Of a stretch of 44,753 bases of DNA, positions 7,899 to 19,200 are shown one piece after another. The notes beneath the pieces are model-generated. The model was not told the DNA's origin, did not search any database, and saw nothing but the letters and a program-made list of their open reading frames with translations. The translations under genes were made by a program, and so were the position numbers. How positions within the stretch are numbered: position 1 is the stretch's first letter; each line of letters begins with the position of its first letter. The DNA is from Comamonadaceae bacterium (GTDB lineage: Bacteria; Pseudomonadota; Gammaproteobacteria; Burkholderiales; Burkholderiaceae_C), in contig CANGPN010000020.1 of NCBI GenBank assembly GCA_947456305.1, forward strand, positions 1 through 44,753, read 5' to 3'.

Positions 7899-9098
7899 AT
7901 GCGCAAGACCTTGTTGCCGGCGTCTCTTGCACCGCTGCTTTGGCTAGCAACCGGAGCGTTGACAGCCATCGGTTTGTTGATGTCCGCGCAAACACATTTA
8001 CCGCTCAGCTCAGCGGCCCTGCCATCCAACGGATACAGTTCTGCATCTTCGAATACGGCCATTGCAACGATGGAACCCGAGGCCAGTGGCCGCATACCGC
8101 AACCTGCGGATGCCCCTGCGGCACATGCCAGCAATTTGCTGGCCCTGCCGCATGACCCTGACTACGCACTGGCGGCTTTCTGGTTTGCCGGCACCAAAGA
8201 GGCCGCGCCGGACGTAGGCATAGCCATGTCCTTGTGGTCACGGTCGCAAAACGCTTGGACACCGGCCGTGCGGGTGGTTGATCGGGACGCGATCGGCGCA
8301 GCTTTGGGCAAAGGTATTTTGCGTATTGGCAACCCTGTGGCTTGGCTGGACCGACATCAGCGCTTGCATCTTTTTGTGGTCGGAACCGGGCTGGGTGGCT
8401 GGGCGGCTTCGCGTGTGCTGCATTTGCGCCAGTCGCTGGCCGCGGTGCCATTGAACCCGCGGCAACCCGGCCTGGAAGTGGTCGGTCAATTACCTCTGGG
8501 CTGGTTATGGAATCTGAGCCATCTCGTCAGACACGCCCCGTTGTCGCTAGAACACGGCGGCATGGTCTTACCCATGTACTTTGAAATGGGTACTAAATAC
8601 CCGGTGTTTGCCTGGTTTGACGCTGACGGTGAGTTTCAAGGCATGCGCACATTCACTGGCATGACCCAAACATTGCAACCGGCACTGCTGGCATTGAACG
8701 GAGACGACTGGCTGGCCTTGCTGCGCACGCAAGCCAGCGCCGGTCACATCGGCGTACTCAAAGCTAGCCTGGCAGGCATGCATTGGCAGCAGCAAGCCGA
8801 TTTACCTTTGAGCAATGATGACTCTGCCGTCGCCGCCATGCGTTTGCCGGACGGCCGGTTTGTAATGCTGCGCAACCCTGCCGAACGCGGCCGCAGCCAA
8901 TTGCTTATGCATGTCAGCGTTGACGGGCTGAATTGGTCTGAGCCACAAGTGCTGGAAAGCGGTGTCGTCGGCAGCGAATACTCCTACCCCGCGCTGAGTT
9001 GGGCAGATGATCATTTGTGGCTGAGTTACACATATTTGCGCCAAGGCATCGCCTGGCAACGCTGGCGGATTCGCACCAGTTCTCAAGGACAACCATGA
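7899..9098 (+). CDS. Sialidase-like (BNR/Asp-box) beta-propeller protein, membrane-anchored
   Basis: The 399-residue protein starts with a hydrophobic segment (about 8-30) that could be a signal anchor, then a Ser/Ala-rich linker. The rest looks like a sialidase-family six-bladed propeller. I see an Asp-box-type repeat SVDGLNWSE (about 340), GNPVAWLDRHQRLHLFVVG, and a terminal YSYPALSWADDHLWLSYTY blade. Such proteins act outside the cytoplasm, but I cannot identify the full sialidase catalytic set, so hydrolase activity is not established. Its TGA overlaps the next ATG as ATGA, so it is coupled to the following membrane protein. It may belong with the nearby surface-glycan genes; that is inference. 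Confidence 0.7.
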   Translation: MRKTLLPASLAPLLWLATGALTAIGLLMSAQTHLPLSSAALPSNGYSSASSNTAIATMEPEASGRIPQPADAPAAHASNLLALPHDPDYALAAFWFAGTKEAAPDVGIAMSLWSRSQNAWTPAVRVVDRDAIGAALGKGILRIGNPVAWLDRHQRLHLFVVGTGLGGWAASRVLHLRQSLAAVPLNPRQPGLEVVGQLPLGWLWNLSHLVRHAPLSLEHGGMVLPMYFEMGTKYPVFAWFDADGEFQGMRTFTGMTQTLQPALLALNGDDWLALLRTQASAGHIGVLKASLAGMHWQQQADLPLSNDDSAVAAMRLPDGRFVMLRNPAERGRSQLLMHVSVDGLNWSEPQVLESGVVGSEYSYPALSWADDHLWLSYTYLRQGIAWQRWRIRTSSQGQP

Positions 9099-9769
9099 AT
9101 AACTGGTTGCCTTGGTTATCCAATACCTCGCCTCTGCCTGGGCTCCAGGTTCAACAATTGTTTCATGCTGCAGGCTGGTTAGCGCTGCTGACCTGGTGCA
9201 GCGTGGCCTTTGTGCCGGTGCAAGACCGGCGCTGGCGCTGGCTGGTTTGCAGTGTGAGCTGGGCTGCATTGCTGTTTGTCTGGGACGCGATCTTGTCCGG
9301 GCTGGGACTGGCATTTCAAACACCCAGCTTGTTGACGCTCTGTTTGTGTGTGACGGCAGCTTGGCAGGATATGCGCGGCACACCAAGCCGGCTTTTCTAC
9401 ACTACCCGACCGGCCGAAGTTAGCCCCGTATTGTGGATATGCATTGCCGGCACAGGCTGGCTACTGGTAATGGATGCTTTCGGTCAACTACCGGTTTCGC
9501 TTTACCCCATGGGTTTCTCCCAAACCCTGGTCTGGCTCGCCTGGCTGGCCGGAATGCTGTGGCTGATTACGGCCTATTTGCTGGACACCGAGAACTGGCA
9601 AGTACAAGCAGCTGGTTGCTGGCTGCTGGCTTGTTGCTTATTTGTGTTCACGCGCGCTCCCAGCGGTAATGCCTGGGATGCCTTGCTGGACCCTTGGCTG
9701 TGGTTGTTTGCGCATGCAAAACTGGCGCGCATAGCTTGGGTTCAACGCAGGCGCAACAACCATTCTTGA
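9095..9769 (+). CDS. Integral membrane protein of unknown function
   Basis: I do not recognise a family. The 224 residues are Leu- and Trp-rich and hold about six hydrophobic segments (around 25-45, 50-70, 78-92, 112-130, 142-165 and 175-195), ending in a basic tail WVQRRRNNHS. The ATG at 9095 overlaps the stop of the sialidase-like gene, so the two are probably made together and may work together. The last 28 bases overlap the convergent glycosyltransferase gene. It may be a membrane partner or anchor for the propeller protein, but nothing in the sequence shows a biochemical role. Confidence 0.65.
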   Translation: MNNWLPWLSNTSPLPGLQVQQLFHAAGWLALLTWCSVAFVPVQDRRWRWLVCSVSWAALLFVWDAILSGLGLAFQTPSLLTLCLCVTAAWQDMRGTPSRLFYTTRPAEVSPVLWICIAGTGWLLVMDAFGQLPVSLYPMGFSQTLVWLAWLAGMLWLITAYLLDTENWQVQAAGCWLLACCLFVFTRAPSGNAWDALLDPWLWLFAHAKLARIAWVQRRRNNHS

Positions 9770-11475
9770 CGCCATAGCCATTCTGCGGGCCTGGCGATGT
9801 TCTCTGTATTCACCTGACCGGGTTTCAAGCGCTGCTCTATGTCCCAGCGTACAGCAATACGTTCACACAGTTGCTGAGTTTCACAAGGCAGTTCAGTCGA
9901 ACCCGGTGTGCGCGCCACAATAAACCAGGTGCCTGGCTCTGTGCCGTTACCGGCACTTAAAGCATCCACTTTGACTTGATCGGGAACAAATGTGTTTTGA
10001 CCCGGCAGCAAAAACTGGAAGCGCTCAAACTCACCATTAAAACCTTCGGGTACCCACACCGTTTGCGAGATTGGACGCTGCGTGGCGTTTCCTTTAAATG
10101 CGGTGCGCTCGCCTGACATACCTTGCAGCAAAACATTCAAACCTGTGAGCGCCAGAAACGCAGACAACAAACCCAGCCAGGCATGCGCTTGAGCAGCCCG
10201 GGGTATGTAAATACACAGTGCCGTCACCGCAACAATACAGGCGCAAAGACACCCGAACCAGACACCGGGCATCAAACCTAACGACCCGGCATGCCAACCC
10301 AGCCAGACCAGCACAGACAACATCAGCCAAGACAAAATGCCAACGGCCATAGAAGCAGTTTTGGTTATCGAATGCACATGCAAACCCATGAGCATGGCAA
10401 GTGCAGGCATCAGCGGCAACAGGTAACGGCTGGAACGCTGGCTGGGCAAGACAAACACGATGCACCAGACCAGAATCCAAACCACCAGAGCCAGGCTCAG
10501 CTGGCCCGATGTGTGACGCCAGTCTGGCAACCGCAGTTGGCGCCACACTGCACTGCATAAAACCACCACCCAGGGAAACAGCAAACCTGTATTTTGCAAA
10601 GGCGCAGTGATGTAATCGCCCGAACCTTTCCAGCTGACAAGCCAAGCCCAGTAGCCTTGGCTGTCGTTGAGCTTGCCCGCGTTTTCACGCTGCACAAATT
10701 CGCGCCAGACTTCCTGCGGTTGCGGATCAATCAACAACCAGCAGGCAAACACACCGACGGCCAGAATCGACATCCAGACAATTTGGGCGGTGCAAACCAG
10801 CACATCCCGGCGGTTGAGTTGAGTCGGCAATATCAAACGCATGGTCCACACGCCCGCCGCGACCGGTAGGATCAACGCAAAGGATTTGTAGGCCAGCCCG
10901 ATACCCGTCAACAAACCCAGCAATGACCAGATCAACCATTCACGGGACGTGTTGTGAACGGCCGAGAGTTTGTTATCTGCCGACTGCCACAACACATACG
11001 CGGGTGCCAGGCTGTACCAAAACAATTCAGGCGCTGTGGTCAGATAAGGTCTGCCATAACGAAACGTGCCCCAGGACAGAAGCAAGCACAACACTGACCA
11101 AGCCGCTGTGCGCCATTCGCCCGACCAACGGCGCAGCAACACACTCATGCCGATACACACCAAGGCCAGGTAAATCAAACTGGGCAGCCGCAACAACCAC
11201 AAATTCCAATGCTGCCCCCATCCGCTGATCACCATGCTTTGCCAAAACAGCAAAGGCGGCTTGGTATTGCGCATGTCATTCAAATCGGAAACCAGTGGTA
11301 GCCATTGCCTGCTGGCTGCGGTCAAACGGGCAATATGGTTATAGACCATTTCATCGCCGTTAGTTGGCATGTAGAGGTTATCCATGCCCCAGACATAAAG
11401 CACAGCTAACAGACATACCGTCAACCACAGCAGCCGGGTGGAAGGCAGCTCAGTGTCTGATGCCGGGTTACTCAT
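9742..11475 (-). CDS. ArnT/PMT-like membrane glycosyltransferase (GT39/83 type)
   Basis: This 577-residue polytopic protein has the layout of enzymes that transfer a sugar from a polyprenyl-phosphate donor to lipid A, glycans or protein on the periplasmic side. After the first membrane helix comes an acidic loop NGDEMVYNHIARL with the expected D-E pair. The KPPLLFW motif follows, then about ten more hydrophobic segments and a soluble C-terminal domain. I start at MSNPASDTE (11475), whose ATG overlaps the gtrA-like stop as ATGA; an earlier ATG adds 12 residues. It forms an operon with the GtrA-like and GT9 genes. The acceptor and sugar are unknown. Confidence 0.82.
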   Translation of the reverse strand: MSNPASDTELPSTRLLWLTVCLLAVLYVWGMDNLYMPTNGDEMVYNHIARLTAASRQWLPLVSDLNDMRNTKPPLLFWQSMVISGWGQHWNLWLLRLPSLIYLALVCIGMSVLLRRWSGEWRTAAWSVLCLLLSWGTFRYGRPYLTTAPELFWYSLAPAYVLWQSADNKLSAVHNTSREWLIWSLLGLLTGIGLAYKSFALILPVAAGVWTMRLILPTQLNRRDVLVCTAQIVWMSILAVGVFACWLLIDPQPQEVWREFVQRENAGKLNDSQGYWAWLVSWKGSGDYITAPLQNTGLLFPWVVVLCSAVWRQLRLPDWRHTSGQLSLALVVWILVWCIVFVLPSQRSSRYLLPLMPALAMLMGLHVHSITKTASMAVGILSWLMLSVLVWLGWHAGSLGLMPGVWFGCLCACIVAVTALCIYIPRAAQAHAWLGLLSAFLALTGLNVLLQGMSGERTAFKGNATQRPISQTVWVPEGFNGEFERFQFLLPGQNTFVPDQVKVDALSAGNGTEPGTWFIVARTPGSTELPCETQQLCERIAVRWDIEQRLKPGQVNTENIARPAEWLWRQEWLLRLR

Positions 11476-11999
11476 TCCCGGGGCACGACCGGCTTGTGAC
11501 GGAACGTCCACCAGTCATTAGTGAGGTAATTGCTGACACTGGCCATCAAAATAGACACGACATTGGCCAACAGGTAATACATATAAGCCGTCAAAAATAA
11601 AGTCAAACCATATTGAATGACTATGCCCAACCAACACGAGAGTGCATATTTCAAAAAACGCTTGGCGGTGGCGGCATCAACCGCTAAACGTGCATCCGGT
11701 TGGTCTGTAAGCCGGTCGGCCCAGGTCCACAAGCTGTTCCAAGCGAAATTGTTCACCGTAGCCACGGCAATCGCACAACCCAGTGCAACCGATAAACGCA
11801 AAGCGGGATCCACCAGCACCAAGGGCAGCAACCATTCCTGCATCACATACAGCACCAGAATATTCACTGCAGTGCCGGATGCACCGACCGTGGCAAAGCG
11901 GATATAGCGCCAGCGAAAAATGCCCAGCAACCAAGGTTCGGCCCAAGCCCATCGCGCGGGCAGGCGAAACGGCAACGGTGTTTGCTTGAACTCAGGCAT
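11472..11999 (-). CDS. GtrA-like membrane protein
   Basis: GtrA-family proteins have four membrane helices and are thought to move polyprenyl-phosphate-linked sugars across the inner membrane. This 175-residue protein fits. Helix 1 lies around RFATVGASGTAVNILVLYV, there is a conserved NNFAWNSLWTW-type segment, and the end is SVSNYLTNDWWTFR, typical of the family. I use the ATG at 11999, with GAGA eight bases upstream. A GTG at 12020 would overlap the upstream gene by 29 bases and has no clear ribosome binding site. Lying between a GT9 and an ArnT-like enzyme, it could supply the lipid-linked donor to the latter. Confidence 0.85.
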   Translation of the reverse strand: MPEFKQTPLPFRLPARWAWAEPWLLGIFRWRYIRFATVGASGTAVNILVLYVMQEWLLPLVLVDPALRLSVALGCAIAVATVNNFAWNSLWTWADRLTDQPDARLAVDAATAKRFLKYALSCWLGIVIQYGLTLFLTAYMYYLLANVVSILMASVSNYLTNDWWTFRHKPVVPRE

Positions 12000-13230
12000 A
12001 CGCAGGGTCTCGCGGCTCACACAATGCCAATTGAGTCAAAGCCAGTGCCAGCACCTGATCGGGTTGAATCTGCTTCAAACACTGGTTATCACCATCACAA
12101 GGTGTAGCCCGGTGGTTGTATGCCGTCAAGCAAGGCGAACATGCGGCATGGCTCTCTAAGGCCAACGCGCGCGGTGTCAACGGGCCATACAAGGCGCTGG
12201 TTTCAGGGCCGAAAAACATCAGCGTGCGTATCGGTGTGAGGCTGGCGAAATGGCCGGGGCCGCCATCATTGGTAACCAGCAGATCGCTGTGGGAGAACAA
12301 GCGTATCAAGGCTTCCAGGTTTTTGGTGTAACCCACAAAGTTCAGGCACAGGGCGTGGCCGCAATCTGCTTGAATGGTTTGCGCCAGCGCCTGGTCTTCC
12401 GGCAAGCCGATGATGCCGACCGCGTAGCCTTGCGCGCACAAGCCCTTGGCGAGTTCGGCGTAATGCGCGGCAGGCCAGGCGCGTATCGGCAACAAACCGC
12501 CACCGGCGTAAAACAAAATGCGTTTCTCAGCAGCCATGAACAAAGGGTGATCACGCTTTAAGTCACGGGTGAAGTCCGCCATTGGGCCTTGGCTGAATTG
12601 CACTTGCAAACCGCAATCCTGCGGCTTGATGACCAAGGGCATGGCCTTGGTGCGCGGCATGCTGTTGCTTTGTAAGCCATCAACCAGCGCCATGAATTGC
12701 AAAGTGATGTGACGGTACGGGTTGTAGGGAATGGCCGCATTGAAAAACGAACCCCGGTACAAACCTTCTTGTGTATGTGGCGTGAACCCGGCGCGCATGC
12801 GTGCACCGCAACCATAAGCCAGCAAAGCGCTGATGCGTGAAAACAATTCGCAGTCAATCACCGCGTCCAGTTTCAATCTGCGTAAACGCCACAGCACTTT
12901 GACCAAGTCAAGCAACAAGCTGAACAAACCGCTGTCGTCAATGCCATGCAAATGTGTTTCCGGTGCCAGCCCCAATAAACGCGCTACCGATTGGTTTTTC
13001 TTGAGTTGCAGTATGTGAATCTCTGCGCCCGGGTGGTTATGCCTGATGCGGGTGAACATCGGTCCGGCCAACACCATGCTGCCCATTTCGGACAACATGA
13101 TGACCAAAACTTTTTGAATGGGCTGACCGGTGACGGTGCGTTGGCCAAAGCACTTATGCCACAGAGACACCAAAGCACATAAGAAAGGGCCGACCCAAGC
13201 GTCGATGCGGCGTTGCGTGTGTATATTCAT
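11992..13230 (-). CDS. Glycosyltransferase family 9 (heptosyltransferase-like)
   Basis: GT9 enzymes add heptose or related sugars to the LPS core from ADP-sugars. The 412-residue protein has the GT-B fold marks. The N-terminal half has KVLVIMLSEMGSMVLAGPM and AEIHILQLKKN. The C-terminal half has ILFYAGGGLLPIRAWPAAHYAELAK and LLVTNDGGPGHFASL with a FFGPE-type motif. A Cys-containing tail follows (ACSPC, TPCDGDNQC), which could bind metal or form disulfides. The first gene of a three-gene operon, it starts 36 bases upstream of the uvrA stop. The acceptor is unknown, so I do not assign waaC or waaF. Confidence 0.85.
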   Translation of the reverse strand: MNIHTQRRIDAWVGPFLCALVSLWHKCFGQRTVTGQPIQKVLVIMLSEMGSMVLAGPMFTRIRHNHPGAEIHILQLKKNQSVARLLGLAPETHLHGIDDSGLFSLLLDLVKVLWRLRRLKLDAVIDCELFSRISALLAYGCGARMRAGFTPHTQEGLYRGSFFNAAIPYNPYRHITLQFMALVDGLQSNSMPRTKAMPLVIKPQDCGLQVQFSQGPMADFTRDLKRDHPLFMAAEKRILFYAGGGLLPIRAWPAAHYAELAKGLCAQGYAVGIIGLPEDQALAQTIQADCGHALCLNFVGYTKNLEALIRLFSHSDLLVTNDGGPGHFASLTPIRTLMFFGPETSALYGPLTPRALALESHAACSPCLTAYNHRATPCDGDNQCLKQIQPDQVLALALTQLALCEPRDPAYA

Positions 13231-13266
13231 AGTAAACAGCGGGGATTGTAGTCAGCCCGCTGTGGC

Positions 13267-16200
13267 TCACTGTCTGGCCAACACCGGTTGCAAAGCGCGC
13301 CCGGTATGCGTGCCCAGTTTCACCAGCGCCTCGGGCGTGTCAGCCGCCACCACCCGACCGCCGCCGTCACCGCCTTCAGGGCCTAAATCAATCACCCAAT
13401 CGGCTTCGGCGATCACATCCAAATCATGCTCGATCACCACCACGCTGTGGCCGCCATCAACCAACCGGTGCAACACGCGTATCAGCTTGTCCACATCGGC
13501 CATGTGCAAACCCACCGTCGGTTCGTCCAATACATACAAGGTGTGCGGTGCCTGCTGACCGCGCCGTGTGATGTCGTCGCGCACCTTGGACAACTCGGTC
13601 ACCAGCTTGATGCGCTGCGCTTCGCCGCCACTCAATGTGGGCGATGGTTGGCCCAGCGTCAAATAGCCCAAACCCACGTCTTTGAGCAATTGCAAAGGAT
13701 GGCTGATTTGCGTCATGGCCGCAAAAAACTCCACCGCTTCATCGACTTCCATTTGCAACACATCACCAATGCTTTTGCCGCGCCAGCGCACTGCCAAGGT
13801 TTCCGGATTGAAACGTGCGCCTTTGCACACCTCGCACAAGACTTTCACATCCGGCAGAAAACTCATTTCAATGGTGCGCATGCCTTGGCCTTCGCAACCC
13901 GGGCAACGGCCTTCGCCGGTATTGAAACTGAAACGCCCGGGACCATAGCCACGCGCTCTGGCTTCCAAGGTGTCTGCAAACAATTTGCGTATCGTGTCCC
14001 AGAAACCAATGTAGGTGGCCGGGCAACTGCGCGGCGTTTTGCCTATCGGTGTTTGATCGACTTCCAATACACGGTCTACGCTTTCATAACCGCTGACTGC
14101 TGTGCAACCTACCCAGGCAGGGTGTTTGCCTGATTCATCGGCTTTGCGGCCGGCTTGGGTCGAGCGTTGGTTCACCACGGCTTGCACATTGGTCAGCAAC
14201 ACATCACGCGCAATGGTGGACTTGCCCGAACCGCTGACCCCAGTCACTGCAACCAGTCGCTGCAAAGGCACATCGATGGTGACCTTGTTCAGGTTATGCA
14301 AATAAGCACCTGAAACACGCAACATGCCTTTTTTCGGTATCACCAATCGACGCAATTGCATAGGGTGCTGCATGGCGTGTTTCAAATACCGTCCGGTTTG
14401 CGAATCGGGGGCAGCCATCAGATCGGCCACCGATCCTTGCGCCACCAGATGACCGCCGCGTTTACCGGCGCTGGGTCCGATATCAATGATGTGGTCTGCA
14501 CGGCGTATGGTGTCTTCGTCGTGCTCGACCACCACCAGCGTATTGCCTTTGTCGCTCAGCACTTTCAGCGCGTTGAGCAAAATCTGGTTGTCTCTGGCAT
14601 GCAAGCCTATGGTGGGTTCATCCAACACATAGCACACGCCTTGCAAATGGCTGCCGAGTTGCGCGGCCAATCGTATGCGTTGCGCTTCACCGCCGCTGAG
14701 CGTGGGAGCGCCACGGTCCAAGGTCAAATAACCCAGACCCACACTTTCCAAAAACTCCAGTCGGCTTTGAATTTCGGGCAACAGGTCGCGGGCAATATCC
14801 GCTTCACGGCCGCTCAATCTCAGTCCATTCGCCCAGGCACGAATGAGAACCACGCTCATGCGTGCCAACTCAGTGATGGAAACTCCAGCGAACTTGACCG
14901 CTCGCGCTGTCGCGTTCAAACGTGTGCCGTGGCATGCGCTGCAAGACTGATCCGCCACATCTTCCAACTCAGGTTCGGCAAAACTTTTTTCACGCCCGCG
15001 TTCTTGCGGGTCTTGCACGGAGTCGTCGAGTGCAGCGCGTTGTTCCCGGGTCAATGCTGTGCCGGTGCCGACACACTCTGTGCACCAACCGTGCTTGCTG
15101 TTGTAAGAGAACAAACGCGGATCGAGTTCGGCGTAAGAGGTGTCGCACACCGGGCAGGCGCGTCGTGTGGAAAACGCTTGCAGTCGCCCAATGTGTGTGG
15201 TGTCTTCGCCTTGCTCCATGGCTTGTTGCAAACCGTCAAGTTCACTCAGTACGTGCAACACACCTTTGCCGTGCTCTAAGGCTGTCATCAACGCCTGCCT
15301 GAGTTCAGCTTCTTTCGCAGGCTGCACTGTCAAACTCGCCACAGGCAATTCAATCGTGTGCTCTTTGAATCTATCTAATCGAGGAAAACCGGTGGTCGGT
15401 AAAAACTGACCGTCCACCCGCAAATGCGTGAAGCCACGCGGACGCGCCCAATCGGCGAGTTCGGTGTACACGCCTTTGCGGTTCATCACCAAGGGGCTCA
15501 GCAAACCAATGTGCTGACCGCGAAACTGCTTCATCAACAAAGCGGCCAGGCGGTCCGGGGTTTGCGGTTGCAACGCGGCGTTGTCATGTATGCAATGTTG
15601 TGTGCCTAACTTCACATACAGCAAACGCAAGAAATGCCAAACCTCGGTGGTGGTGCCGACGGTCGATTTGCGCCCGCCCCGGCTGAGCCGCTGTTCAATT
15701 GCTACTGTGGGCGGAATGCCATACACCGCATCGACTTCTGGTCGGCCTGCGGGTTGCACGATGCTGCGTGCGTAGGCGTTCAAGCTCTCCAGATAGCGAC
15801 GTTGGCCTTCGTTGAACAAAATATCAAACGCCAATGTCGATTTGCCTGAACCGCTGACACCGGTGACGACGTTGAACTGGCCGCGCGGAATATCTACGCT
15901 TAAGTTTTTGAGGTTGTGTTCTTTGGCGTTGACGATGCGGATGTTGTTGTTCAACACTTGGCCGAGGTATTTGGCTGAGGGCTCGGCTGCAATTACCCTC
16001 TTCGAATGGGTTTGACCTTTAGCGACGGGGTTGACGCCGGGCGCCAACCCCGCCGCTTTAGATTCAAATTTCGTGCCGGAACCAGATGCACCAAGCATGT
16101 CCTCACCAGAACCTAAAGCACCAATTGCGTCCTCACCCAAAACGGAGGAAACAAACAACTGGCCCATCGCCTCCACATACTCCCGCAATGCCAAACCAGT

Positions 16201-19200
16201 GTGCGAACTCGCATGCTGCATCACCGTTTCCGGTGTGCCTTCAGCCACCAGCAAACCACCGCCCTCGCCGCCTTCGGGCCCGAGGTCTATCAACCAATCA
16301 CTGGCGCGAATCACATCCAGGTTGTGCTCAATCACGATCAGCGAATGACCGGCATCCAACAAACGCCGCAAAGCGCGCATCAGCTTGGCAATGTCATCGA
16401 AATGTAAACCCGTGGTCGGTTCATCAAACAAAAACAGCACACCTTTGCGGGCAGCAGGTTGACGGCTTGAGGATGCGGTCTTCGCCGCTTCCGCCAGAAA
16501 ACCGGCCAGCTTCAAACGCTGAGCCTCACCGCCGCTGAGCGTGGGCACAGGCTGACCTAAACGCACATACTCCAAACCCACATCGACTATCGGTTGCAAA
16601 GCGCGGATCACATCACGGTCATTGGCAAATAATTGCGCGGCTTCGCTGACGGTGAGGTTCAACACATCAGCCACATTCAAAAACTGCGCCTGACCAGAGA
16701 CAGGGTGTTTGCGTTCAATCTTGACTTCGAGAATCTCCGGCCGGTAACGCTGACCGTCGCAATCAGGGCAACGCAAATACACATCGCTCAAAAACTGCAT
16801 TTCCACATGCTCAAAACCGGAGCCGCCACAGGTGGGGCAACGGCCATCGCCGCCGTTGAAACTGAATTTAGAAGCGGTGTAACTGCGCTGGCGAGACATG
16901 GCCGTATTGGCAAATATCTCACGCACTGCGTCCCACGCGCCGACGTAACTGACTGGGTTGGAACGCGCGGTTTTGCCTATCGGCGATTGGTCTACAAACA
17001 CCACATCGCTCAAATGATCGGCTCCGAGCAATCGATCGTGTGCGCCTGCACCCTCGGTGCTTTTGCCGAAATGCCGCAGCAAAGCAGGCGCGAGTATGTC
17101 TTGTATCAATGTGGATTTGCCTGAGCCGCTGACACCGGTGACCGTGACCCAGCGTTGCAAGGGGAATTCGATGTTCAGGTTGTGCAAATTGTGTTCACGC
17201 GCACCTTCCAATATGAGGCGCGGCGTGGCATCGCTGACCAAACGCTTCAAGCCAATACCCACTTGTTTGCGCGCGCCCAGGTAAGCGCCTGTCAATGTGT
17301 CTGCGTGCTTCAATGCAGCGGGCGTGCCGTCAAACACCACTTGGCCGCCGCGTTCGCCGGGGCCCGGCCCCATGTCTACTATGCGGTCTGCCGCCAACAT
17401 CACTGCCGGGTCATGCTCAACCACAACCAGCGTGTTGCCTGCATCCCGTAAACGCAACATGGCTTGCGTGATGCGGTGCATGTCACGCGGATGCAAACCG
17501 ATGCTGGGCTCGTCCAACACAAACAAGGTGTTGACCAGCGATGTACCTAAAGCCGTGGTCAGGTTGATGCGCTGCACCTCGCCGCCGCTCAAGGTGCGGC
17601 TTTGTCTGTCCAGACTGAGATAACCGATACCGACATCGCACAAATATTTCAAACGCGTGCGGATTTCTTCCAACAACAAATGCAGAGCTTGTTGTTCAGC
17701 TTGGGCATGCGCGGTCAATGAGGCATCAGATGCCATGTGGTCAAAGAACAAGCGCAGGCGGTCTATGGGCAACAACATCATGTCGTGCAAACACAGGCCG
17801 GGCAATGTCTCTAACTGCGCGCGGGACCAAGACACATGGCTTGGCAAAAAACGTTTGGCCGCCGGTATGGCAAGTTCTGCACCCGCCAAACTGCCTATGC
17901 GCCACAACAAACTTTCAGTTTGCAAACGTGCGCCATTGCATTCGCCGCACAAGGTGTAAGAGCGGTATTTGGAGAGCAGCACACGGATGTGCATTTTGTA
18001 GGACTTGGTTTCCAAATACTCAAAGAACCGCTTCACGCCATACCACTGCTGATTCCATTTGCCGTTCCAGTTGGGTGAACCTTGTATCACCCAATTTTTT
18101 TGCTCGTCGGTGAGCTTGTACCAAGCCGTGTCGCGCGGAATGCCTGCGGACTCGGCGTGCCGCATCAAATCGTCTTGGCACTCTTGCCAGGCCGGTGTTT
18201 GCATGGGTTTGATAGCACCCATGCGTAAAGTGAGTTTGTCGTTCGGCACCACCAAGCCATAGTCGACACCGATGACGCGGCCAAAACCTTTGCAAGTCGG
18301 ACATGCACCCGCCGGTGAATTGAATGAAAACATGGACGGCGTGGGTTCGCTGTAGCGCAAATCACTGTCCGGGCAATGCAAGCCGGTGGAAAAACGAAAG
18401 GCTTCCCCCAGACTGTCAGCGTCTGAATCTGCAGGCATGCGGTACGCCGTCATGCGGCCATTGCCGCGTTGCAGCGCCAGTTCTATGGCTTCCATGGCGC
18501 GCACATGCTCGACATTTTGCAAACGGAAGCGATCGGCCACCACATCCAATACTTGCCGATGGCTGTCAACTTCTGCTTTGGCTTTGGTGCTTTTTTTCGC
18601 GGCAACAGTTTTTTTCGCTGCGGATTTTTTGACGGGGGTGGTTGCTGTGTCGGCTGTGTATGCGACTTCGCGTTGGGTATGTATGCGGGTGAAACCGCTG
18701 GCACTCAACCAGGCTTGCAATTCTTCTGCGCTGGTATTGGCGGGCAACTCGACAGGAAAGGTAATCACCCAGCGCCGGTCGGCATCGCTCAAGGCCATGA
18801 GCTTTTTGAAAATACTTTCTGCGCTGTCATGTTCCACCGCTTGCGCAGTTTGCTTGTCAAACAATTGCCCGGTGCGTGCAAACAGCAATTTCAAATGGTC
18901 GTTCAACTCCGTCATGGTGCCGACGGTTGAACGCGAACTGCGCACCGGGTTGGTCTGATCGATGGCGATAGCAGGCGGCACACCCTCGACTTTGTCTACC
19001 GCCGGGCGGTCCATGCGGTCCAAAAATTGACGCGCGTAAGCACTGAAAGTTTCGACATAGCGCCGCTGTCCTTCGGCGTATAAGGTGTCAAACACCAGGC
19101 TGGATTTGCCCGAACCGCTGGGGCCGGTAAACACCGTCAACTCATTGGTACGGATGTCGATGTCGATATTTTTGAGATTGTGCTGACGGGCACCACGTAT

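Noticed and set aside
7899..13230. Capsule or O-antigen island acquired by transfer
   Set aside because: There are only three glycan-transfer genes, with no flippase/polymerase set, no mobile-element marks and composition like the neighbours.
14356..15279. Long plus-strand open frame (about 307 codons) inside the uvrA region, with others like it at 13426-14133 and 16633-17124
   Set aside because: They are antisense to uvrA, whose frame shows uninterrupted family motifs. The translated products are His/Gln/Ala-rich with no recognisable fold, as expected of the reverse frame of such a gene.
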